The notes below the pieces were generated by a model, which had not been told where the DNA came from, did no database searches, and saw nothing but the letters and a program-made list of their open reading frames with translations. The position numbers were made by a program, and so were the translations under genes. From positions 33,247,601 to 33,311,600 of the forward strand of contig OX438747.1 of the NCBI GenBank assembly GCA_949316235.1: 64,000 nucleotides of DNA. The letters run 5' to 3'. The DNA is from Oegoconia quadripuncta. Lineage: Eukaryota; Arthropoda; Insecta; Lepidoptera; Autostichidae. Shown piece after piece: positions 35,514-47,700 of this stretch (its first letter is position 1; each line of letters starts with the position of its first letter).

Positions 35514-35700
35514 CTGCAACCCCAACTCGCTACTAACACAGTCTCCCGGGCACTAAGTGTTTTAAACATTCACATGGTATTTTATATATATATAAAAAAA
35601 ATGCAATTTCATCGTAACACTACATAATTAAGTAACACTCGGGTCTTATAATCACGAACACTACACGTTTGTCTGTGTTTATGTATGTATGTACTTAGTA

Positions 35701-35771
35701 TCACTGTGTTTTCCCTGCGACGGCTGACTTCAGTTCGGTCGGTGGTTGCTCCTGCTTCGATTTCGGAGTCT
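35701..35771 (-). CDS. LARP1: LARP1 terminal coding exon with stop
   Basis: Encodes [20 protein letters not shown] then TQ and TGA at 35703-35701. The acceptor TTTCAG lies directly after the tail of a minus-strand LINE (35783-36420). An alternative C-terminus is possible (see 35493-35513). Confidence 0.75.
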
Positions 35772-38700
35772 CTGAAATTACAATACAATACAAATACACT
35801 TTATTGCAGAACAGAAAAGAAAATACAGTTTCAGAAAAGTGGTAAGAATAGAATGTACAATTTGGCGACCTTATCACTAAAAGCGATCTCTTCCAAGAAC
35901 CTTTGGGTATAAGGACAGTACATTTGAAATAGGTAGGTTGTGCGATATAAAAATAGGGATGCAGATACAAACTACGTGAATAAATTTCATATATTTACAT
36001 ACACATACATACATAGATCAATAGACAAATATACCTACTATGTTTAAGTATAAAATAGCAACAAAATACAAACGTAAATATATAGGTGTACTAAATAAAT
36101 ATTTATTGATATATAAAATAATATATAATAAGCGACAACAGGATTGTGCTAAGGTATAGAGAGAAGCTAAGAAGAGAGCACAGATTATAGCACCAGGAAA
36201 TGCTCCTTGACGGCGACTTTGAAAGCATTCAAAGTTTGAGCTCGTCTGATGGACTCGGGTAGGGAGTTCCCTACGAATAGCTTGAAGTGTAAATGATTGG
36301 CTATAGAATTTTGAGGTGTTTGGTGGAACGTAAAGCCGTAAATTGTCCGTCGAACGAAGGCGGCGAAATTACAAAATATGGCGTGAAATAAATTATTATT
36401 AGACAATGTGTCCACATAAATCTTATACGTTTTCGATCAGTGAAGTTAAGCACCGTCTGGAGGCCGACACTAGGTCCTAGTTTGGACCCCTAACTAATTA
36501 CCGTCGGTACCAGGCTAGCATAACCGAGTGAGAGTCACCTCATCAACTGTCTGTAAGGCATCTACTGAAAGAAAGACGGAGCCCTACGTGACTATTGCTA
36601 CCAGGAACCTACAAATGATAAACTAGAATTCCAGCAACACGTGACGCAATAATGGTCACTTAAAATATTGAATAGCTCTTAAATTACAGTGTCACTAATA
36701 TTTCGTTTGGTCACTATTTCAGCACAATTTTTTGACCTTATTATAAAATCAAAAAATGCTTTATTTTGTAGGTACACAGGGTACACTTAAAATAGTCAGA
36801 TTTTACATTTTTAAAGCTACTGCTTGTTCAAAAGGCAATTTTCCCCTGAGAAGAACAAGCAAGAAACTCGAGAGGTCGCTCTTTTAAAAAAAGGTTTTTA
36901 TATTACAAAATTATTATTTTATATTATAATATTTCATTATTCATTGTGAAATAGCCTGGTTATGCGAACGGGCTGGTTATGTCCATGATTGTTTATCATC
37001 GAAATAATCTGATATTTTATAATATGCTTTCTTAATAAGTTTCTGTTCTTAAAGGAAGATTTTGTATATCAACAGGAACTTTATTGAAAAAGCGTATACA
37101 TAACCCTTTGAATGAATTACTGACTTTGTGGGGGCGACTTATGTGACCTGCAAGTTTATCTTTATTTCTTGTATTGACATCATGTTTATCACTATTTTTC
37201 CTAAATGATGCTATATTTTTTTGACATACATTAGATTTTCAAAAATGTACTGTGACGAAAAGGTTAGAATATTATACTCTTTAAATCTGTCTCTAAGTGA
37301 CACTGCAGGTCTCAGTTGATAAATTGCGCGAACGGCTCGTTTTTGTAAAACAAAGATTGTATTTATATCCGCGGCTTTTCCCCACAGCAAGATACCGTAA
37401 GACATCAGGCTATGGAAATAACTAAATATACTAATCTAGCAGTATCCTTTTCTATTCTAGCATCTTCAACAGCCTTATCCCCACTTTTGGGACACAGTCT
37501 CCTCTCACTGTGAGAGAGAGAGGACCATATTCCACCACGCGGGCCCAGTTGGCTTTGTATCAGACTAGTGACCATCTGACAGTCAGTGTTTAAGCGCCCC
37601 TGTAGCCCACCGACTGCTTTCAATTGAAAACAGCCGGAACCGACTACTTAACGTACCGCATCACGGAAACACTCGTATTAAAATGCCACTAGTGGTCACC
37701 CATCCAATGACTGACCGCGACAGACATTGCTTAACTTCGCTAATTGAAACGAATAGCGAATACGACACTAGCGCTTCATTGTATACAGGGTGAATTTGAA
37801 TTCGTGTAACTCCCATTAACTGGTGATGCCACTATGATTGCATAAGGAACCATAGTCGAATTCGATTAAAAAATTTTCGATTACCCACACAAAGCAAATC
37901 TTTCTGAAACCACCTTCAATATTGAAGTCCAACAATTTTCGGCTGAATTCGGCTATTGGAAAGTTGTTCGTTATCGGGAGTGGAGTCATCAGTTACCAGG
38001 AATTACACGAATTAAATTGTACCCATTTCGTTTGTTTTAATACAGAAACGACTGGAAACAGATGAGGGAGGTCTTTGCTCAGCAGTGGGACACTATGGGC
38101 TCTTAATAATAATAATAATGTTTGGGATACTCACGTCGTGGGCGGGCCAGCGCGACAACGCTCTGGGCACCGCAGGAGCCGGCCCGGCCGCGGTTGCTGC
38201 CCACTGCGGCGCTGCCGGTCGCCGGCCTGCTGCACAGACAATATATTACGTTCATATGACGACCGGTTGGTGTGGATAGTGACCCTGTCAGCGAAACGAC
38301 GGGGTGCGGGTTTGAATCCCGCTAGGGGTACATGTTTGTGTGATGAATACATTTATTATATGTTGATATATAGTCCATATAGTCCAGTAAGGATACACTT
38401 TTGACTTCCTATAATTTTTTTTTTTTTTTTTTATATGAGATATTTAAAGGCCGTGATTTTTTGCATATGGATAGAGTAACTATCAGTGATAGAATAAAAA
38501 AAAATCTAACAAATCGGTAGCTTACTTTAGTTATAATATACATATTTAGTAATAAAACATAGACTATATGATTAAAATTACCATTGTGAATTACATTGCG
38601 TCGGAGAATATACTTTGTACCCCTGTAACTATTTTCAAAAAAAAATCAAGCAATAACTTCTTTACAAAAATTTCACCGACGGCAAATATCACGATTCAAT

Positions 38701-41700
38701 AAACTATTTTTAGAAAATATAAAGTATTGATAAATTTTTTAGTGCAAAAGAGGTAACTTTAATTTAATATTGTAGGTTTTATTACTAAGTACTTACACTA
38801 TACCTAAAGCAAACTCCTGATCCGTTAGAATTTTTTTTTTTTACAATATCACTGATAGCTACTCTGTCTATGTACAAAAAATGAGGGCCTTTAAGATTAT
38901 AGGAAGTTACACCCCTAAATATGCACATCTTGACTGGACTAATATTTATGTACCTCTATTATATTCAGAACTCACATAAGCACTAATCAAACTTAAGTAT
39001 GCATAATCTAAAAACCTTATCTAAAAACTACAAGAATGGAGAGCAGAGTATGCTAACACAAGTTTTAAGAAGCTTAACAGGATACTCTCACAATTGTGTA
39101 CAAGATTGTCATGTTTGATTGACAATAAATATTTTAAATTTTCAATTTGAATGTATCTTTATCCGTTTAAACCCTACACCCCTCCCACTCACACAAACAC
39201 ATACACACACACATTATATATTGTTGAAATCAAATGTGTCCATAATTTATAATACGATTGATTATTTTTCATTTCTTTATGTTATCTCTCTCTTAATGAT
39301 TGTTTATGTAATAACAGTTTAGGAAAACCTATAATTGGCTGATGTTTAAATTTATCTATCTCTGTTCATAATGGTTTATAAAATAAGCTGTTGGTTTTCT
39401 AATAAAGTATAAATAAATAAAAATAAAATATTTAAAAAGCAGGTGTTTGCATATTTTCTAGAGAAGGGTTATTATTCAGTATTGGAAATTCTGAGCGACA
39501 AGTAATTTATTTTTCTTTTTATTGCATATTTTCTGACATTGTGATTAATTAATTTATCGATAATAATTAATACTCATTTGACTTGATTAATAATTTACTA
39601 TATATTTAATATGATGCTTTAAGACAATGATATTTGCACGCCATAAATGGCAGAATATGCGAACGCGCTGTATTATATTTAAAGATCAATTGTTGGACCA
39701 TATTCTAGTGAATAAATATTTCATTTCATTTCATTATCCATAGTACAAGCTTTGCTTAGTTTGGGACTAGATGATTGGTGTAAGTGTCCAAAATATTTAT
39801 TAACTATTTATTCACGTATACGAATTCTTGGGCTTCGGCACTCAAATCTCTTTCCGTGGGTGTCTTAAAGGGTGACTAAGAGACTTTTCCACCAAACAAC
39901 ATCTAGAGATTTGCATGTTTCAACGGCGATGGGCTCACCCCCCTGTCACGTGTGCATTTCTGAATATTTAATAAGGTGAAGTGTGGATGTCTCTTAATTT
40001 GGAACATTCATCAGGCCATTTTGGATAAAAGTTGTGACGTTATGTAAAAAATTACTTCCACAAATATTTAAAATTATGGTAATATTAAAGATGAATGAAT
40101 ATATGGATGCTAGATACGAATAAAACATTAATATTTATATAAACAGCGATGACTCAACAAACTCTCGGGAACAAATAATCACACAAACATTTACCCCTAG
40201 CCGGATTCGAACACGCAACCTTCGGTTTCACAGGCAGGGTTACTACCCACAAATAGCTACATGTACGATTCATTTCGACGTTCAACAAAAAAAAAATATT
40301 CCTTCCCTACAATAAAAGTTCACAGAAAGGACGAAGGTCCCATTTCATCAGCACATTTACCCAATTTAAAAACATTCGGTAGCGAATGTTGGGGCAAATG
40401 TTCGCTACGAATGTTCGCCAACGAATACTCGTTACCAAATGTACGGTAGCGAATGTTCGGTCCAAACGCTCACCTCTTGGCCTGTCGCGGGTGGTGCGGC
40501 TGCGGCTCGCTCTCGGACAGCGAGCGGTGCCGGTCGTAGGGGCGAGCGTGAGGGCCGCGCCCCGCCGCTAGCGGGCCCTGGGATGCCAGCAGCTCGTTCA
40601 GTTGCGGCTGCGGAAGGGACATGGCCCATTAGATAAGGGTTTATAGGATCGGCTCTTGCGAGTAATGCTGTATTTTTGTTTTTATTTCTTGAAATTTATA
40701 CATTCTGAGTTTTGAAGGTTAATAACGTCAGAATCTTGTATTGTGAAGGGAAATATAAATTAAAGTGCGTAACGAAGCTTTCGAGTTCCCACAAGTAACC
40801 GCCAAACTGTCACTTTACTGAAGACTACTACGGCAATACTACAGAAGACTAGACTGTATGGGCTCAGATCACTTTGCCTTTACATTGTTGTAGAATAAAC
40901 AAAAAAAAAAGTTTCGACATCGACCACCAGCCCACAGACTCGTAGGCCCGTATTAGTAAACCGATCTCAATAAAGTATTGAGGCTGTATCACCCGAGATG
41001 CGTCTTAAGAAGTTGACGCTATCTCAAGCACCGTGCTAATTTATAAACCAATCTTGAGTTCTACTCAGCTGAGATCACTTCTCAAGTATTCGCCTCAGCG
41101 GCGAATGAATGGTAGTCTTGAGTATCGTTTATTAATACGTGAAACTAGGCGCACCCCTCAAGTAAGTACTGCTTGAGTATGCAAGTGTTTTTCAGGTCTC
41201 AAGTTAGATTTATTGATCAACACGTTTACTTGAGACCGATCACAAAACTGTTCTCAATCTTGAGAATGGTTTATTAATACGGGCCCTAAACCAGGCGAGG
41301 GGAATCTGTCAACACTAACGGTTTTAATGTTCGAACGGAACAGCTTTGGTTTAGCTAATATTAAAAAAAATCCACATTTTTCTGAGCGATTCAACCGTTG
41401 GCGATACCAACCAGAAAACATGTAAGATATTACCAGGAGTAATTATTGGTGCACAAGACCCGGCTTAAGGTTTTTGATTACTTTAGTGTTGGTATTATTT
41501 TTTTAGGTCTCATAAGGTTCAAGGTCACCCAAAAGGTAATCGAGAGAGCTGCGGGATCGAATCAGAAATGAGGAGATCCGCAGGAGAATCAAGGTGACCG
41601 ATATAGGCCGAAGAATTGCCAAACTTAAGTGGCAGTGAGCGGGACACATTGCTCGTAGGAGCGACGGCCGTTGGGGCGGGACTCGAGTGATGCAGCGTTC

Positions 41701-44700
41701 CCCCCCGAGCCTCCCACGAAGTGGACCAGCGATTTGGTAAAGATCGCGGGAAGCCGCTGGATGCGGTCAACGCAGGACCGATCGTTGTGGAGATCTTTGG
41801 GGGAGGCCTTTGTCCAGCAGTGGACGTCTTTCGGCAGATATGACGATGATGATTATTTTTAAAACTTTGAACGACAATTGTAGCCGGAAAGTGAATCTTA
41901 CCTCGAGCACGCGGAAGTCCTCAATGCTATTGAATTTGGCGAGGTGCGCTTGCAACTTGGGCTCCACCTGCAGAGCGCCGGCATGCTTGTAGTACTTCAG
42001 GAACGCCCAGAACTTCTCCAGTCCGTACAGTTGACCTGGCGACATAAGAAAACGGTTGAAGATGTATAAAAATCTACCTAAAAAGCTGACTATCACACAT
42101 CAGCCACATCAGGTCCACTGCTGAGTATAGGCCTCCCCCAGATTTCCAGAGCGAGCGGTTGGAAGCGGCCTGCATTGTAAGGGACGTCCTACGCTACGCT
42201 TGCCGGTGCGTGGTCTCCACTAAAGAACTTTTATGCCCCACCTGCCCTCAGTTCTTCGAGCTATGTGCCCTGCCCACTTCAACTCACTAATCCGCTGGAA
42301 AATATCAATGAGTAAGTCACTTCGTCGTCCAATCGTAGGTGAAGGAAAGGTTCACCTTCACCATATGTTAAGTGAAGTTACTGGGTTATAATTTCTAATT
42401 AGATCACGCAGTGAAACGTCGAGCATTGCCATCTCCATAGCTCGGTTGTTTTGTAAATTGTTGTACAATCATATTAGGTTAACTATTAATACGGCCTACG
42501 CCGCGTATTAATAAATCGATCTTGAGATTGTGATCGCGTTTCAGTCTCAAAACAATTTTTTTTCATTACGATTTTAATTTACAACAGACTCTCAAGCGTC
42601 AATTTAAGTTCATCTCAATCTTGAGAACGGTTTATTAATACAGGCCTTTGTAGCCGGAGTGTACACCTTACCATTCTCGTAGTCCGCGACCGTCTCCTGT
42701 TGGAAGTGCTGGTACAGCTCGGGGCGGAACTTGCGCTCTAGTCCGTACGAGTAGAAGCGGAAGAGACACTCCAATCCGTAGCGGAAGCCGGCTGAAGCGT
42801 CTTCGTTCGCCAACGACCTGGAGTCACGTTTTCATTTGATTTATTCACAGGAAATCGGTCACGGCATCTCGAAGTAATCAGTCCTCAAAGGGACATCGTT
42901 AAATAAATAACATAAACAAATATTTATTATTTCGGGTTCCCACAAAAAGCAGCCAAAATCTTTGGTAAAGCATTGTGCCACTTTACTGAAAAATGACATG
43001 ACCTTTACATACGCCAAGTTTACGACGAATAACTTGTTTTGACTGAGACTGATTTCACGAAACTGAAGGAATAAGAGAAATAAAACATGGCTGTATGTGC
43101 TTAGATCCTTTGCCTTCTCCGAGAGGAATTATAATAAAAAAATCTGGCGTGCCCATTTATTTTTATATCTTTTTTGTATTTAATTGATGTGGGCTTGTCA
43201 TAAATTTTCTTTCGTATTGCAATGTTGGTTTTCATTAAATTCGACTTAAATAGCTCCTTTTCATATTGTTTGATTAGGACCTTGGCAGTGTACCCACCTG
43301 AATTCGTTGTACATAGTCCTGTTGAAGTGGTCCCTCAGGAAGAAAGACCAGAACCGGAACAGCGTGTTCATCTCTTGGGACTGTCCGATGCCGAGCTTCT
43401 TGCGCTCTGTGGGTTGGAGAGGTGACAAAAATCATAACAGATTTAAAAGTTTATGACTTCGGCTGTTAGTGTATAATATATATACATTTCTTTTTTTTAT
43501 GCACAACGGGATGGTACTTGACCTCAATCACACCTGATGATAAGTGAAGAAGATGTCGAAGGTGGAAGCGTACTGACCCGGAAACCCTAACACATTTGGA
43601 GTACTGGCTATCTTATCTCCGACAACCGGAACACAACAATGCTATTAACATTGCCCTGCTTGGCGGCAGGTTTAGATAAGATGGTGGTAGCTAGCCAGGT
43701 GGACATTTAAAATGCCCTACCACCAACCAAACCGAGTACTAAATAAGTACCCCGCTGGGGATCGAACCCGCGACATCCGAATCGTAAACCCAATGTTGTT
43801 TACATTGAGCCACGGAGGTGGTTAATGAGGCATGAAGGTATTCAATTTTTTTTTTTTTTTTTATATGAGAGAGCGGCAAACGAGCATGCGGGTCACCTGA
43901 TGGAAAGCAATCACCGCCGCCCATGGACACCCGCAACACCAAAAGGGTCACAGATGCGTTGCCAGCCTTTGAGGAAGGTGTAGGCTCGTTTCTTGAAGGC
44001 AATTAGCCTTAAAGGAGGCCAGTGAAGACGGACAGACGTGATGTTACGCCATGGATTAAGCCAGCTGGGTGTGAGCAATAAGTGCCAATTATTATTGGCA
44101 TAATTATTATGGCGAGAGACAGAAACCAAACTCTACCAGTTCAAGAAGATCCAAGGTCGTAGTGAAATGCTGACCATCGCCGTCTCCACAGCTCGTTGTG
44201 TCACCTTGAGCCTTCTTATAAGGCCCATAGTGCGATAAACCATCAAGAGGTTTAATTACATCCAGTGGCGCCCTCATTCGATAAATTATAATTTCTTTTT
44301 AAATACAAACTAAATCAAAAATATCTCTCTGACCTGCACTCGAGAAGCCTAAGAGAATAGCTTTAATGACGGTTAGTTTAGAGAATTTCAAATTACTGAT
44401 AAAAGCGGCTACTTTTTTTCTTTATAATCGTGTATTCTGGAAAATAACCCCCCCACATCAATAGCGTTGGTTGCTCAGCGGTTAAAACGCGGTCTCCCAA
44501 TTTGGGAGGTCCGGGTTCGCTTCTCAGGCAAATTACTTATGTGCATTTAACCGACTGCTCTTAAACAGTGATGGAAAACATCGTGAGGAAATCTGCATGT
44601 AGTATGACGTGCTAGCCAGTTCTATTTTTTGAGATTTTGTTAGTGAGATTGACTTTGCAATTGTATAGGAATTATTGGTGTCTTTCGCAAAATTATTATT

Positions 44701-47700
44701 ATTTCAATTTGTTTTTCTCCTAAGTTGTGGTCACATAATGTTTGCAAGCAAATATAGCTTGTAGCCAATAGTATTGTAGTGTGCAACAACTTCTGACGTG
44801 TTATGCGTTCTGTTATCAGTGAATGCACGAGGTGGAGACTGAAAAACAGCCATTTTGCTGAGGCTCCAACCCATTTGTCCACTACGGTAGAAAATTTAAC
44901 TATAATAAATGATCATGTAGTATATTTTTTTTAAGTGGATGAATCTTTTTATTTATTTATTTATTTTTAAAAAAGTATTACAGGCCTGAGCGATTTCCAT
45001 AATTTCTGTATTTAAAAAAAAATCTTAATTCCTCCAGAGGGCGCCGCTGGACAGAACCCCCTCAATACGGTTGAAACTTTTAACACGAAACAAAACATTC
45101 AAGACAAATAGTGTATAGTAACACTGACCCTTGAGGCACCTGGAGTGGTACTTGTGGTAGGCCTGCTGAGTGAAGTGGTTCTCCCTGAGCAGGCCGTGGC
45201 TCGGATGGTGGAAGGTGGGCAGCGACTGCGGGACGGAGCCGCAGGACGAGCCCAGGGTCGGAGACGTGCCAAGTGACGACCTGGAGCAAGGAGTGGTTAT
45301 TTTGGGTAAAACCTTTAGAAATAGATAGATAGACATACATACAATAAGGTTTCTTAATAAAACAAAAAAGATTAAGAAACTCAATTAACAATATAAATAA
45401 ACATACTTGGATGCTGTGTGAATTGCACAGCGCCATCTACTTTCGCACTAAGCCATTAGGCTAGCTTTATGAATAGCAGCACAATGTAAGTGCCCAATAT
45501 TTGTTTTAATAATACAAATAAATAATAATAAATTCAATTTCCACATACACATAGCGCCATCTAGTTCCACACTAAGCAACTTGGTTTGTATTACGGATAC
45601 CAGATGGTTGATAAACTACACAAATACATTTTTTTCTGTAAATAAATACATATATAAATGAAAAACATCCATAACTCGGGAACACATGTCTGTATTCATC
45701 ATACAAACACATGCCCCTAGCGGGATTCGAACCCGCGACCTTTTGGTATAGCAGCAGAGTTTCTAACCACTACACCAAACAGGTCGTTAATAATATAAAT
45801 GTCCAATATAAGTGTCCAATATAAGTCTCCAATATAAGTGTCCAAAATAAGTGTCCAATATAAGTGTCCAATATAAGTGTCCAATATAAATCCCCAATAT
45901 AAGTGCCTAATGTAAGTACCAGTGTGTGTATATATTGCAATATTGTGACAGTAAATGATTTCTTTCTTTGTTGTATGTGATTTTATTTATCGGGCATATT
46001 GACCACTCACCCGGTGCTGTGCGTCCTGGGTCGGTGCTCGCGGATGTCCATGATCCATCCCACGTGGTGCTCCACCGGTGGGTTGAGGCTGTGTCTCGTC
46101 TTGTGTTTCCTGCTCGTGCTGGAGTAAGGAGGACATATTAAAATATATATATTGTTTTGAAAATGTTTTCTTTATTCCTATTGAAAATTGCTTCTGGGTC
46201 GATTGATTGTCCAGAACTTCTTTCCCAAATCTGTCTCCGACCTCCTGCTATATCACTTAGGCACAATAATCTCATTTCTCTCCCTCCGACATCTACCAAC
46301 TACAGAAAAAACACCATTCCGTGGCGTGCGAGCAACAATTTTAATAAATTGTCTAAGAAGTTTGATCCAGATCTTTTTAACACAAGTTTTACATCAGCGA
46401 GGCGTCAATTAAATCAACAATTCTTTGATGGCTTAATTTAATTTATGAATCATTTGTTTTTCTTTTTTTTTGACGATGGTTGAATCTGGTATATGTACCT
46501 AACGCAAGGGCAAAAAATGTACAAGTGTGATAATGCATGTTATTGAATTATACAATGTATTTCTATTTGTGAGGACCTGTAATTGGCTCTCTGTTTCCTA
46601 CAATAGTTTCCATTAGTGTTATTGCAGCTGTTGGTTTTCCGAATAAATAAAAATAAATAAAATTCCTATCCTGGGGTTCTATTACACAAATTCATCGTTA
46701 TCGACATCGCTTATGTTCTGACATATGATTGGTTGAGTCGTCGCTCGCTCGACCATTTGACGATTTCTCATTGGTCAACGTAATCGATGGCGATATCGAT
46801 GAAGTTACATAATCTAAGAGCTGTAGTACATTAGTACGATATTATTTCTGTGCCTGTCGCGTTCCGTCGGCGAGTTCGTCTGCGTGGATCTCGAATTAAA
46901 TAGAAATTGAACAAGCAAATCGTACTTTCCCGTAACCGTGAAAATGTCCCGACGGAATTTTCTAAAATCTAATTTTAGCGAGCGTTTACCGGCAGCAATC
47001 CCGATTTTCCAATTTCTAAACGTAGAAATAAATAGAAATAAGCGGAATAACAATATCGCGTTTTTCCGCTTCCCGTGAGAATTTAGGGAAATCCGATGCT
47101 AGCTCACGTCTTCTTACCTATAAACTATCTACTTGCCAAATTTCAATTTAATAAATCAAGTAAGTAAATTAAAAAAAAAAATCTTATATATTAAATAATA
47201 ATAAATAAATATTTCGCACACTTACACCAATCATCTAGTCCCAAACTAAGCAAAGGCTCGTACAATGGATACTAGATTACGGATAAATACACGTGAATAT
47301 TTATATAAACATCCATGACTCGGGAATAAATTAAATTTAAATTAACACTTTATTGCATATATAAGTATACAAACATACATTGAACAAACATAGGACAGAA
47401 ATTACAATACACAAAAGGCGAGCTTATCTCTGTAAGAGATTTCTTCCAGCAAACCCTCGGAAGGAAAACGAATTTAAATGTTCTTATTCATCACACAAAC
47501 ATTTACCCCTTGCGGGATTCGAACTCGCAACAGTTGGTTAACTATCCACTACACCAACCGGTATTTTAACGAATGTCAAAATTGTTGATTTACCGGTAAA
47601 ATCTGGGGGTCACTCTGTAACGAAAATAGCTTCGGACTTGATCTTTTCTAGTTTACTGTGTCAATTATAATAAATAAATATCCTTAGACATATACACAGC

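Noticed and set aside
37660..37757. 5S rRNA gene
   Set aside because: Only the central part resembles 5S, the ends do not pair, and it continues into a SINE body.
40432..40636. Two GC-rich open frames on both strands
   Set aside because: Shadows of the LARP1 exon 40607-40474, whose frame is fixed by splice phase.
41525..41862. Host gene fragment
   Set aside because: [19 protein letters not shown]...[10 protein letters not shown] is the common LINE C-terminus; no intact frame upstream.
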